A stretch of DNA of 64,000 nucleotides from contig NZ_FVZL01000018.1 of the NCBI RefSeq assembly GCF_900168295.1, positions 21,226-85,225 of the forward strand, written 5' to 3'. The position numbers were made by a program, and so were the translations under genes. This DNA comes from Arthrobacter sp. P2b (GTDB lineage: Bacteria; Actinomycetota; Actinomycetes; Actinomycetales; Micrococcaceae). Shown here one piece after another: positions 33,367-41,504 of the stretch (its first letter is position 1; every line of letters starts with the position of its first letter). The notes below the pieces were generated by a model. It saw only the letters and a list, made by a program, of their open reading frames with translations. It was not told the origin of the DNA and searched no databases.

Positions 33367-33393
33367 AAAGGCAAGCCTTACTTAGGTGAACCT
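33367..33393. promoter_or_regulatory. DtxR/IdeR-type iron box upstream of desA
   Basis: On the minus strand CTAAGTAAGGCTTGCCTTT (33385-33367) matches 12 of 19 positions of TTAGGTTAGGCTCACCTAA, the actinobacterial iron-box consensus as I recall it. An overlapping dyad AGGTGAACCT follows at 33384-33393. Position just upstream of the desA start fits repression by iron-loaded DtxR/IdeR. Confidence 0.7.
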
Positions 33394-33595
33394 TTTAATC
33401 AAACTTTTGTGTTGTATTTCTCTGGAGCCGCAGAAACCAGGGGTTTTCGAAGTCGCCGGGGAGTCATTGACTGGCAGGCCGAAGCGTTCTGCTGCAAAAT
33501 ACCCCGCACCCTGCAGGCGCCGGAGGCTGGAGGATGCTGGGCTAGGCTGGGGTTTCCGGCAGCCGGGCCGGGGCGCAGAAATGCAAGGGGGAAGC

Positions 33596-33942
33596 ATGGG
33601 ACAGCAACCATCCGGAGCCAACGGGTTCCGCGAAGTGGACCGCGACGGCAACCCCGTCGATGAAGACCATCTCCCCGGCGCCACCGGAGACTTCGGCAGG
33701 GGCAACGCGCTCGCAGTCAACCCGTTCATCGCGGCCCTGTGGCTGCTCACCATCCTGCTCATCGGCGGCGGAGCGCGGTTTTCCTCAATGCGGACTCCAT
33801 GGTGGGGCCGTCGGCGGGAGGCGGGATGCCGACGTCTTTCCTGATCTTCACCTTTGCGCCCTACGCGCTCTTCGCGGGGCTTGCAGCCCTTATCAGCCTG
33901 CTGTTCTGGCACGCGCTGCAGTGGCAGAAGCGGCGCGGATAG
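33596..33942 (+). pseudogene. Small two-TM membrane protein split by a frameshift
   Basis: The first part begins MGQQPSGANGFREVDRDGNP (ATG 33596, AGGGGGA upstream) and reaches a membrane segment NPFIAALWLLTILLIGGGA. Near 33770-33785 the protein-like sequence continues one frame over: AVFLNADSMVGPSAGGGMPTS, then a second membrane segment FAPYALFAGLAALISLLFW and a basic end QWQKRRG. The shift corresponds to one missing base. Together they would give about 115 residues with two TM segments. This may be a real mutation, an error in the sequence, or less likely programmed frameshifting. No family recognised. Confidence 0.6.
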
Positions 33943-34057
33943 GTGAAGCAGGCTACGCAGCCACCCGCAAGACACGTCACCAAAACCCATTCGGCGTGAC
34001 ACCGGATCCGCTAACGCGGGGTGTGCCCTGGACCACAAGCTGATTTGCGTGACGATT

Positions 34058-34071
34058 AGTAAGCATGCTTA
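34058..34071. promoter_or_regulatory. Palindrome AGTAAGCATGCTTA
   Basis: TAAGCATGCTTA (34060-34071) is a perfect 12-base palindrome, within TTAGTAAGCATGCTTAGGTA. It lies about 90 bases upstream of the gene at 34160. The same core occurs at 61956-61973 upstream of the GlsB-like gene, so a shared regulator or specialised promoter is likely. Confidence 0.55.
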
Positions 34072-34159
34072 GGTATTGGGGTAAATGAACCTCCGCAAGC
34101 AGTTCGCGGCGGAGCTGCCAACGCCGGCAGCTTCGTGAAGAAGCCCAAGGATGAACATC

Positions 34160-34528
34160 ATGACCAGCGTTACAGAAGATCACTTGACGGCGTTTGGGGA
34201 ACGCACAGAGGGAGCATTGGCTCCCGTCGGAACCAACGGGCCCGTGGACGTGGGGCTTCTGTTTACCCTGAACTCGCGGATGCATTGCCGCACCCCGATG
34301 CAGCGCATCGATCCCGACGAACTGCCCGTACGGCAGCCTGTCTACGTTGACGGGACAGGAGTGGTTCCCCTCGGTGCAGGTGCCGCCGCCGGCAACGTCG
34401 TGACCTACCGTTGCGCCTGCGGCTTTACCATCGATGATCCCGCAGCTGATGCCGCCTGCTTCAACGCAACCGAATTCACTTCAACCCCGTTCAACCCGGC
34501 GGCGGGCGGTCACGCCCTGGCCAGCTGA
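34160..34528 (+). CDS. Hypothetical protein with CxC motif
   Basis: A 122-residue soluble protein that I do not recognise. ATG at 34160 follows AAGGA (34147-34151) with 8-base spacing; an ATG three codons earlier overlaps that site and is unlikely. Four cysteines occur: one in RMHCRTP, a CxC pair in YRCACGF, and one in DAACFNA, so metal or zinc-ribbon-like binding is possible but unproven. It stands alone, behind the palindrome at 34058-34071, which it shares with a small stress-type gene at 62041. Confidence 0.65.
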   Translation: MTSVTEDHLTAFGERTEGALAPVGTNGPVDVGLLFTLNSRMHCRTPMQRIDPDELPVRQPVYVDGTGVVPLGAGAAAGNVVTYRCACGFTIDDPAADAACFNATEFTSTPFNPAAGGHALAS

Positions 34529-34604
34529 CTGGCACTGGAGCTACCGGCAGCTGCAGGCACTGTTCCCGGACTGTGCGGCTACCGCCGTTCCCAATGCGCT
34601 GCGG

Positions 34605-35561
34605 CTACCGCGCGTAGGCCCTGGCCTCCTGCACGGCCTGCCGTGTATCAGCAAGAACCAGATCAGCATTGATGGCGGCGGCGGCCCGCAGGCCGGCTGC
34701 CGCCGCCGTCATCACCTGGGCCGAGACGTCCGTGGCATTGCCGGCGGCCCACACCCCGGGGCAGGACGTGCGCCCGGATTCATCCGTCTCCAGGCAGGTG
34801 CCCTCCCCCTCGTCCAGGCCGCAGGGTTCAAGCCCAAGGCGCTGGAGCATATTCGCTTTGCTGACGGTTGCGGGACTGACGGCCAGCACATCCAGCGGGA
34901 CAACGGAACCGCCGTCGAGCACCACCCCCACAAGCCTGTCGTTGTCGGTCTCCAGTCGTTGGACCCTTCCGTCCACCACACGGACATCCCGGACACGCAG
35001 CTGCTCTTCCTCTTCCGGGCTCAGGGACAATGCGCCGTTGAGGAGCAGCGTCACGTCGGGGCTCCACTGCCGGAAGGTCAGCGCCTCAGGAACGGCGTTG
35101 GAGTCCGATGCCAGGATGCCGATCCGCTGGTTCCGGATTTCCCAGCCGTGGCAATACGGGCAGTAGAGGACGTCCCGCCCCCAGCGTTCCGCCAGGCCGG
35201 GAAGCTCCGGCAGTTCGTCGGTGATCCCGGACGCGATCAGCAGGCGCCGGGCAGCAATGGTGGAGCCGTCCTTGAGGCTGAGAATGAAGTTGCCGCCGTC
35301 GCGGCTGGCTGAGGTCACGAAACCCTCAATGGCCGTGCCGCCATACCGGGCAAGCTCCTCCCTGCCCGCGGAAACCAGCTCCTTTGGGCTCATGCCCTCG
35401 CGGCTGAGGAAGCCATGCACCCCCTCCGCCTTCAGGTTCCGCTGCTCCCCTGCATCGACCACCACAACGGAGCGCAAGGCCCTGGCCAGGGCAACGCCCG
35501 CGCTCAGCCCCGCCGGTCCGCCGCCGATAATTGCCACGTCGAACAGTTCCCCGTGAACCAT
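34605..35561 (-). CDS. Thioredoxin-reductase-like FAD/NAD(P) oxidoreductase
   Basis: A 318-residue flavoprotein of the class II pyridine nucleotide-disulfide family. FAD motif GGGPAGLSAG at about 13-22, redox CPYC in YCPYCHGWE, a second nucleotide-binding half (IGILASDSNAV, altered from the GxGxxA pattern), and the C-terminal WAAGNATD motif. The weak NADPH motif suggests a TrxR-like protein rather than TrxB itself. ATG at 35561 follows GGGAGGGACTAT. Single gene; partner unknown. Confidence 0.88.
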   Translation of the reverse strand: MVHGELFDVAIIGGGPAGLSAGVALARALRSVVVVDAGEQRNLKAEGVHGFLSREGMSPKELVSAGREELARYGGTAIEGFVTSASRDGGNFILSLKDGSTIAARRLLIASGITDELPELPGLAERWGRDVLYCPYCHGWEIRNQRIGILASDSNAVPEALTFRQWSPDVTLLLNGALSLSPEEEEQLRVRDVRVVDGRVQRLETDNDRLVGVVLDGGSVVPLDVLAVSPATVSKANMLQRLGLEPCGLDEGEGTCLETDESGRTSCPGVWAAGNATDVSAQVMTAAAAGLRAAAAINADLVLADTRQAVQEARAYAR

Positions 35562-35618
35562 ATAGTCCCTCCCGGCCTGCCATCGGCTGCTTTCCTGCAG
35601 ATGGATTACCCGATGGGG

Positions 35619-35646
35619 CCGGCCTCTAACGGCCGGGAGATTTTTT
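35619..35646 (+). terminator. Short GC hairpin with T-run, plus-strand orientation
   Basis: CCGGCC (35619-35624) pairs with GGCCGG (35631-35636), followed by GAGA and TTTTTT (35641-35646). The T-run is on the plus strand, while both flanking genes are on the minus strand; it would stop antisense transcription, or act only weakly for the GNAT gene. Confidence 0.4.
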
Positions 35647-35648
35647 CG

Positions 35649-35975
35649 TCACTCAGGCCAGTCGACGAACTGTTCGTACCCCTCGTGCTTCCGTAGGTAG
35701 CCGGCAATGAACGGGCAATGCGGGACGATGCGTTTACCGGTGGCCACCACATCATCCAGGGCGAAGTGCGCCAGGACTTTTCCCAGGCCCCGGCCTTCGA
35801 AGTCCGGCCCCGTTTCCGTGCGGATGAAGTCGATGTGTCCGGGAAGGTCCTCGAAGAAGGACTGGACGGCCAGCGTGCCGCCCACCAGCAGTTCGTAGCG
35901 GTGCTGCGCATCATTGCGCCGCAGCATGACATCCGGCGTGAACTTATCCTCGGTGGACATCGTGTTCTCGGTCAT
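35649..35975 (-). CDS. Small GNAT-like N-acetyltransferase
   Basis: A 108-residue protein of the short Gcn5-related family (YjdJ/Acetyltransf_CG type): core FFEDLPGHIDFIRTETGPDFEGRGLGKVLAHFAL contains the acetyl-CoA loop RGLGKV, then PHCPFIAGYLRKH. These mini-GNATs lack the N-terminal strands of full acetyltransferases. Start at ATG 35975; an ATG at 35960 (MSTEDK) is an alternative. Acceptor unknown. Confidence 0.8.
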   Translation of the reverse strand: MTENTMSTEDKFTPDVMLRRNDAQHRYELLVGGTLAVQSFFEDLPGHIDFIRTETGPDFEGRGLGKVLAHFALDDVVATGKRIVPHCPFIAGYLRKHEGYEQFVDWPE

Positions 35976-36057
35976 GGTTCGACATTGGCACTACTTCATC
36001 CTGCTGGCAATGCCCCCGCAGCAAGACTAGGGCTACGAAAAAAGTGCATGCCGGTGC

Positions 36058-36477
36058 TTACAGCACCACCGCGAGGAGGCCCAGGACGACGGCGAGGAGC
36101 GGCGTGGCGCCCTGGGTCACGGCCGCGCGGAGGTACTTTTTGCCGGTCAGGGCGAGGACCAGTGCGGCGAGGACCATCGAGCCGCAACTGGCGAAGACCA
36201 GCGTCCAACCCACTGTGGACTGCCCGGCTGTGGACTGCGCTGATCCTTCGGGTGCCAGCGCGACGCAGCCGATGCCGATGAAGGCGCCGATGGCCAGGAA
36301 GAGGTTGTAGAAGCCCTGGTTGTAGGCGAGCGGCCTGGTGGTCTCGGCGTCGGACTGGGAGGCAACCCCAAAGCGCTTCCAGGTGGCCGGCCGGGTCCAG
36401 GTCAGGGACTCCATGGTGAAGATGAAAACGTGGAGGGCGGCAGCGAGGAAGGCAAAAAGGAGGGAGGCCAGGATCAT
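36058..36477 (-). CDS. DUF1304 membrane protein
   Basis: A 139-residue protein with four hydrophobic segments. The first, LLFAFLAAALHVFIFTMESLTW, followed by RPLAYNQGFYNLFLAIGAFIG, is characteristic of DUF1304, a family of unknown function. The ATG at 36477 lacks a Shine-Dalgarno sequence, and TAGGAT lies 6 bases upstream, so the transcript is likely leaderless. It follows the aldolase operon only by position and lies on the same strand. Confidence 0.85.
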   Translation of the reverse strand: MILASLLFAFLAAALHVFIFTMESLTWTRPATWKRFGVASQSDAETTRPLAYNQGFYNLFLAIGAFIGIGCVALAPEGSAQSTAGQSTVGWTLVFASCGSMVLAALVLALTGKKYLRAAVTQGATPLLAVVLGLLAVVL

Positions 36478-36483
36478 TGCTTG

Positions 36484-36489
36484 ATCCTA
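36484..36489 (-). promoter_or_regulatory. Putative -10 element (TAGGAT), leaderless start
   Basis: On the minus strand TAGGAT, then CAAGCA, then the ATG of the DUF1304 gene. The element sits between the DUF1304 start and the aldolase stop. Confidence 0.4.
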
Positions 36490-36535
36490 GCCTCCCTGCC
36501 TTATGGCGCCCTTACGGTAGCCGCAGTGCAGTCCG

Positions 36536-37387
36536 TCAGCGCGTCAGCATGCCCAGCGCAGCCGTGGCGAATCCTCCGGCAGACCGGTTCCAGTGGCCCA
36601 GCAGTGCCTGCAGGTTTTCGCCGTCGGCGCGGTGCGCCGGCAGCTGTTCCTGCAGGGTGGCCAGCACGCCGGTACGGAGCTCGGTGTTGAAGTTGACCTT
36701 GCCCACGTTCATGGACGCCGCCTTCACCAGTTCCTCCGCCGGGATGCCGGAGGCGCCGTGCAGCACCAGGGGAATGTGGGTCCGCACGGCGATGTCCTGC
36801 AGCACGTCCCACCGCAACTGCGGTTCTCCCTTGTACTTGCCGTGCACGTTGCCCACGGCCACGGCCAGGAGCCCGGCTCCGGTGCGGGAGACGAAGTCTT
36901 CCACCTGGGCAGAGTCGGTCAGGCCGGCCACGGAAACACCGGCCTCATCCGCACCGAAGGCGCGGTCCTCGTCGCCGGCCAGGCCGCCAAGTTCCGCTTC
37001 AAGCACGACGTCGGGGCCCAGCAGTGCGCGGGCGTTCCGGACCAGCGCGATGTTGTCCTCGTAGGGAAGGGAGGAACCGTCGGCGAGGACGGAATCCGCC
37101 CCGGCCGCGACGGCGTCGGCCATCACTGCAAGGTCCGAGGCGTGGTCCAACTGCACCGCCACAGGCACGGACGCCGCATCCGCCAGGCCGCGGAGCGCTG
37201 CGATCAGCCGCAGGCCGTTGGGAGTAGCAGCGGTTTTGGGCGCCACCAGCAGTATGACGCCGCGGCCGGACTCCTCTGCAGCGCCCACGACGGCCAGGGC
37301 GGTGGTGAAGTCGTAGCAGGTGAAGGCCGGGACAGCCGAGCCCTGCTGCAGGGCGGAAGTGACAAGCTGGTCCAGTCGGGTGCGCAT
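36536..37387 (-). CDS. Class II (FBA/GatY/KbaY-type) aldolase
   Basis: A 283-residue zinc aldolase. The catalytic Asp81 with Zn ligand His82 (QLDHASD), Zn ligands His182 (NVHGKYKG) and His210 (LHGASGIP), and NFNTELR are in place. The usual DGSH motif reads DGSS here. Its ATG overlaps the gntP stop by one base (TGATG), so it is co-translated with the sugar-acid permease. In this cluster it probably acts on the phosphorylated keto-acid made by the DUF1537 kinase, yielding a triose phosphate; a tagatose/fructose-bisphosphate aldolase role is the alternative. Confidence 0.88.
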   Translation of the reverse strand: MRTRLDQLVTSALQQGSAVPAFTCYDFTTALAVVGAAEESGRGVILLVAPKTAATPNGLRLIAALRGLADAASVPVAVQLDHASDLAVMADAVAAGADSVLADGSSLPYEDNIALVRNARALLGPDVVLEAELGGLAGDEDRAFGADEAGVSVAGLTDSAQVEDFVSRTGAGLLAVAVGNVHGKYKGEPQLRWDVLQDIAVRTHIPLVLHGASGIPAEELVKAASMNVGKVNFNTELRTGVLATLQEQLPAHRADGENLQALLGHWNRSAGGFATAALGMLTR

Positions 37388-38805
37388 CAGACGGTGAGTC
37401 CGCCGGTAACGATCCAGACCAGGAACGTGAGCGCGAACCCGGCCAGGCCCAGGACAGTGGTGAGCACAGTCCAGGTCTTGAGTCCGTCTGCCACCGACAA
37501 GCCGAGGAAGCGCGTCACGATCCAGAAGCCGGAGTCATTGACGTGGCTGAGCCCAAAGGCGCCGAAGCCCATGGCCACCAGGATGAGTGCCGTCTGGAAC
37601 GGTGAAAAGCCGCCGTCCGCCACGGAGGCTGCCAGCAAGCCGGAGGTGGTGATGATGGCCACCGTTGCAGACCCCTGCGATGCCCGCAGGATGGCTGCCA
37701 GGACGAAGGCCATCACGATGACCGGGAGGCCGGCAGTCTGCAGGCCTTCTGCAAGGGCCTTGCCGATGCCGGATACAGTCAGGACCTTGCCGAAGACGCC
37801 GCCGGCACCGGTGACGAGGATGACGATGGCGGTGGGAGCCAGCGCGGAGTCCATGACCTCACCGGTGTGCTGGGAGGACCAACCGCGGCGGATGCCCAGG
37901 AAGTAGTAGGCCAGGCCCAGCGCGGTGAGGAGTGCAATCAGCGGCGCTCCGATGAATGCGGCCAACTGGGAAGCGAAGCTGTCCTTGGGCAGGATCACTG
38001 CGCCCACCGTGCCCACCATGATCATGAGGATCGGAAGGACAATGAGGGTGATGATCATGGTCGGGCTGGGAGCCGTCTTGACCTGGCTCTTGACGGCGAC
38101 GTTGGACGTGCCCTGCGCAGCTTCCTGCTCGACCTGTGAAGTGCCGGTACCAAAGAGGCGGAACTGCTCGGCCGTGGCGGGCAGCATGGCGAAATCACGG
38201 CGGTTGAGCCTGCGGGCAACGAAATAGCCCAGGACGCCCACTGGGATGCAGAGGGCGAGGCCGATGATGGTGGTCCAGCCGATGTCTGCGCCCAGGATTC
38301 CGGCACCGCCAACAACGCCGGGGTGCGGCGGGACAACAACATGGATGGCCAGCATGATGCCGCCGACGGGCAGGCCGATCTTGACCGGGTTGACGCCGGC
38401 AGCCTTGGCGAAACCGTAAATGATGGGAATCAGGATGATGAATCCGACGTCGAAGAAGACCGGGATTGCCAGCAGGAAGGCGGCGGAGGTCAGGGCGGCA
38501 ATGACGCGGCGGGGACCGAGCAGCTGGGTGAATTTGCCGGCCAGTGACTGTGCGCCGCCGGAAATCTCGATCATCTTGCCCAGCATGGCGCCGAGGCCCA
38601 CCAAAATGGCGACGGACCCAAGGGTGCCGCCCATGCCTTCTGTGACGGTCTTGATGACGTCCGGCAGCGGGATGCCTGCCACCAGCGCCACGGAGACGCT
38701 GACCACGAGCAGGGCAAGGAAGGCGGGGATCTTGAACTTTATGACGGCCACGAGCAGCAGGGCGACGCCCGCAACTGCGATGGCCAGGAGAGCTAGTGCG
38801 CTCAT
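37387..38805 (-). CDS. GntP-family sugar-acid permease
   Basis: A 472-residue membrane protein with about 12-14 hydrophobic segments. GntP markers include GLGAMLGKMIEISGGAQ, IPVFFDVGFIILIPI, PPHPGVVGG and LSHVNDSGFW. The family imports gluconate and related aldonic acids by proton symport; here four-carbon acids such as threonate or erythronate are likely. ATG at 38805 with AAAGGAGACACACG upstream. It is preceded by an inverted repeat (38824-38843) that may be its operator. Confidence 0.92.
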   Translation of the reverse strand: MSALALLAIAVAGVALLLVAVIKFKIPAFLALLVVSVSVALVAGIPLPDVIKTVTEGMGGTLGSVAILVGLGAMLGKMIEISGGAQSLAGKFTQLLGPRRVIAALTSAAFLLAIPVFFDVGFIILIPIIYGFAKAAGVNPVKIGLPVGGIMLAIHVVVPPHPGVVGGAGILGADIGWTTIIGLALCIPVGVLGYFVARRLNRRDFAMLPATAEQFRLFGTGTSQVEQEAAQGTSNVAVKSQVKTAPSPTMIITLIVLPILMIMVGTVGAVILPKDSFASQLAAFIGAPLIALLTALGLAYYFLGIRRGWSSQHTGEVMDSALAPTAIVILVTGAGGVFGKVLTVSGIGKALAEGLQTAGLPVIVMAFVLAAILRASQGSATVAIITTSGLLAASVADGGFSPFQTALILVAMGFGAFGLSHVNDSGFWIVTRFLGLSVADGLKTWTVLTTVLGLAGFALTFLVWIVTGGLTV

Positions 38806-38823
38806 CGTGTGTCTCCTTTGACG

Positions 38824-38843
38824 TCGCTAGTTAAGCCTAGCGA
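38824..38843. promoter_or_regulatory. Inverted repeat TCGCTAG-N6-CTAGCGA upstream of gntP
   Basis: Seven-base perfect arms at 38824-38830 and 38837-38843, ending 19 bases before the gntP start. Position suggests an operator or a 5'-UTR hairpin that could occlude translation. Confidence 0.45.
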
Positions 38844-38855
38844 GCTGGGTGTGTA

Positions 38856-38887
38856 CGACGGCGGCGGAGGGGGGACCGCCGCCGTCG
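38856..38887 (-). terminator. GC hairpin after the LtnD-like gene
   Basis: CGACGGCGGCGG (38856-38867) pairs perfectly with CCGCCGCCGTCG (38876-38887), 24 bases downstream of the dehydrogenase stop on the minus strand. No T-run, but the position between the dehydrogenase and gntP suggests partial termination, splitting the cluster into two transcripts. Confidence 0.55.
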
Positions 38888-38911
38888 CACGTTGAGGGGG
38901 GAGGTGGGTTG

Positions 38912-39811
38912 CTACTTGGTGCGCTTGGTAGGGGCGACCACCTTGATGACGGCGGAGTCATCGGCGGCGGCGAGGCCCTGGGCCTGGCCCAGGAGGTAGA
39001 GCTGCTCCGCTGCCGCAGCCACGGGGGCTGCGAGGCCGGCGGCGCGGGTGGCTTTGCCAACGATGCCCATGTCCTTGACGAAGATGTCCAGGCGGGACAG
39101 GACCTCGGCGCCTTCCTCGGTGTAGGCCTCGAGGATTCGGGGCCCACGGTTGGACAGCATGAACGAGCCGGCGGCACCGGCTTCGAGGGCGGCGAGGGTC
39201 TTGGCCTGGTCCAGTCCCAGGGCGTCCGCGAGGGCCATGGCCTCGGCTGCGGCCGCGATGTGGACACCGCAGAGGAGCTGGTTGACGGTCTTGAGGGCCT
39301 GGCCATCGCCCGGCTTGTCACCCACCACGGTCAGCGTGGAGGCCAGGAGTTCAAGGGCGGGAGCAGCCTTTTCGCGGGCTTCGGGGGAAGCGCCCACCAC
39401 GATCAGCAGGTCGCCTTCGCCGGCGCGCTTGGGGCCGCCGGACAGCGGGGCGTCCACCAGTTCGACGCCGTATTCGGCCAGCTTCTCCACGGTGGCGGGG
39501 ATGGCTTCGGTGCCCACGGTGCTGCCCAGGATGACCACGGCGCCGCGTTCCAGCACGGAGGCCACGCCGTTCTCGCCGAAGAGGACGTCGTTGAGCTGTT
39601 CGCCATTGCGGACGGCGAGCAGGACGGCGTCGGCGCCCTTGGCCGCTTCGCGGGCGGTAGCGAAGGTGGCGATGCCGGCTTCTTCGGCGAGCTTCAGGCG
39701 GGGTTCGGCGATGTCGAAGCCGTGGACGGTCAGCTGGCTGGCGAGGCGGGTGGCCATAGGCAGCCCCATGGCGCCGAGGCCCAGGACGGTGACGGTGTAA
39801 TTGCTGGTCAT
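38912..39811 (-). CDS. ltnD: NAD-dependent L-threonate dehydrogenase-like protein (3-HIBADH family)
   Basis: A 299-residue beta-hydroxyacid dehydrogenase: NAD motif GLGAMGLPMA (11-20), substrate motif DAPLSGGPKRA, catalytic Lys174 in ALKTVNQLL. The neighbours (DUF1537 kinase, GntP permease, aldolase) match clusters for L-threonate or D-erythronate catabolism, where this family oxidises the sugar acid at C2. I place the start at ATG 39811, preceded by GGAGA; an ATG four codons upstream overlaps that site. Tartronate semialdehyde reductase is an alternative annotation by sequence alone. Confidence 0.85.
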   Translation of the reverse strand: MTSNYTVTVLGLGAMGLPMATRLASQLTVHGFDIAEPRLKLAEEAGIATFATAREAAKGADAVLLAVRNGEQLNDVLFGENGVASVLERGAVVILGSTVGTEAIPATVEKLAEYGVELVDAPLSGGPKRAGEGDLLIVVGASPEAREKAAPALELLASTLTVVGDKPGDGQALKTVNQLLCGVHIAAAAEAMALADALGLDQAKTLAALEAGAAGSFMLSNRGPRILEAYTEEGAEVLSRLDIFVKDMGIVGKATRAAGLAAPVAAAAEQLYLLGQAQGLAAADDSAVIKVVAPTKRTK

Positions 39812-39874
39812 GGTGTTCTCCATTGAATTGAATAGGGGCCACGCTCGCCGGGTTCCCTGGCCGAGCTTGCGAGG

Positions 39875-41383
39875 TTAGGGGGCGAGTGGGGATGTGTTGC
39901 TGAGCTTGCGGGTGACGTCGGCGAGGGACTGGTCGTCGCCTACGTTGCCGGCGAAGACGATGTACGGGATGCCCTTTGCGGGGCCGTCAACCGGTTCCCA
40001 CAGGCTGACGATGCCGGGGAGCATGGGGCCGCGGACGATGGCGTGGCGGATTTCCAGGCCGTGGGCCGCCACGTCGGAGGAGGTGATCCCGCCCTTGGCG
40101 ATGACGAACCGCGGCGGGAAGGTCTTCAGGGTCCGGTTGACCACGGCGACGACGGCTGCCGACACGGTGCGCGCGATCCGCAGGCTTTCGGCGGGGTCGT
40201 CTGTCTTGATGAGCAGGCGGCTGGTGTGCACGATGACGTCGCCGCCGCGGAGGGCCTCGACAACGGCGTCCACTGTCTGTTCCAGGTGGTTGGCGGCGGC
40301 TGCTTCATCGCCCAGCAGCTTTTCGACGTCGATCTCGATGATCCGGGCCGAGCTGTGCTGTTCGGTCAGTGCCTTGAGCTGGCGGGTGGTGACTCCTACG
40401 TGCGATCCGACGACGATCAGGCCGCCGGCCTCGGACGGTGTGTTGCCGGCGTAGGCCTCGGCTCCGGTCAGTTCGGCGCGGATGTCCTGGCCGATCCTGG
40501 CGCGGCCGAAGGGCGGGCCCACGCGGTAAAGGAGCTTCTTGCCGCGGCGCTCTGATTCTTCCAGGCCCAGGGCAAGGGCGCGGAGGTCGTTTTCGGTGAC
40601 GATGTCCGCCACGACGGGGGTGGAATTGGTGGCGCCCTCGATTGCGTCGGCGATTGCGTTGGCGCTGATCTTTGCGCTCTCGGCGGGGTTCCCTGCTGCG
40701 GCACCAGCGCGGATGATGTTGAGGTCCAGGACAATCACCGAGTCCGCCGCGAAGCGGCCCTGCGACTTCTCCTGGACGTACTCGGCCATCACGGAGGTGG
40801 TGAAGCCGAAGGTGGCATCCTTGGCGAACTCGGTTTCGGAGACCGCGGTGAGCGTCCCGGCGGCGTCACCGGTGCCCCGCATGTAGTGGACGCCACCGAT
40901 GGTGACGCGCCCGGCGTCGGGAAAGGCAGGGACCAGGACCACGCCGTCGGTGGTTTCGCCGCTGACTTCCTCAACGGTGGCGGCGATGACGTCGGGTTCC
41001 AGCGGGTAATGGCCGCGGAGGGTGGAATCGCTGCGGCTGACAAACCCCAGGCGCAGTGCGTCCGGCGAGCCGGCGGCGGAGAGGGCGTTGCGGACCACTT
41101 CCCCGTTCCGGGCGGCTGCTTCGGCCGGATCGAGGCTGCGGGTGTTGGTCAGGACATATACGGCGGGCTTGGCCTGGCCGAAGGCCCAGATGAAGTCTTC
41201 AACCTCCCAGCGGGTGAGCACGGGCAGGTCCGCCACGGACTGCGTTCCCGTGGGGTCGTCGTCGAGCACTACCAGCACCCGGGGAACCTCTGCATTGGAC
41301 GCGGCCAGCGTGTCCGCAACCAGCCCCGCCGGGATCTGGATTTCAGCCGGGTAGGCGGCCAGAAGGTCTGCTTCAAGCGTCAC
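39875..41383 (-). CDS. otnK: DUF1537 four-carbon acid sugar kinase (OtnK-like)
   Basis: A 502-residue kinase of the family once called DUF1537. N-terminal substrate domain with LDDDPTGTQ and SRSDSTLRGHYPLE; C-terminal nucleotide domain with KGGITSSDVA and GNVGDDQSL. Known members phosphorylate 3-oxo-tetronates or threonate/erythronate. I start at GTG 41383, with GGAG 6 bases upstream, because family similarity begins after it; the open frame extends a further 26 codons through the operator. First gene of the dehydrogenase transcript and divergent from the GntR gene. Confidence 0.9.
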   Translation of the reverse strand: MTLEADLLAAYPAEIQIPAGLVADTLAASNAEVPRVLVVLDDDPTGTQSVADLPVLTRWEVEDFIWAFGQAKPAVYVLTNTRSLDPAEAAARNGEVVRNALSAAGSPDALRLGFVSRSDSTLRGHYPLEPDVIAATVEEVSGETTDGVVLVPAFPDAGRVTIGGVHYMRGTGDAAGTLTAVSETEFAKDATFGFTTSVMAEYVQEKSQGRFAADSVIVLDLNIIRAGAAAGNPAESAKISANAIADAIEGATNSTPVVADIVTENDLRALALGLEESERRGKKLLYRVGPPFGRARIGQDIRAELTGAEAYAGNTPSEAGGLIVVGSHVGVTTRQLKALTEQHSSARIIEIDVEKLLGDEAAAANHLEQTVDAVVEALRGGDVIVHTSRLLIKTDDPAESLRIARTVSAAVVAVVNRTLKTFPPRFVIAKGGITSSDVAAHGLEIRHAIVRGPMLPGIVSLWEPVDGPAKGIPYIVFAGNVGDDQSLADVTRKLSNTSPLAP

Positions 41384-41440
41384 AGTGCACTCCGTTGTGT
41401 AGTGATCCGAGGTGGCGGATCCTGATGTAAACGTATCTGT

Positions 41441-41457
41441 AAGATGTCTGACATCTT
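41441..41457. promoter_or_regulatory. GntR/FadR-type operator 1, AAGATGTC-T-GACATCTT
   Basis: Perfect 8-base inverted arms around one central T. The core GTC-N-GAC is the FadR-subfamily half-site pair. It lies about 58 bases upstream of the kinase start and within the divergent promoter region. Confidence 0.75.
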
Positions 41458-41504
41458 GCATCTGATGCTAGTGTGGCATAGGACATAAAGACGCGCAAGT
41501 AGAC

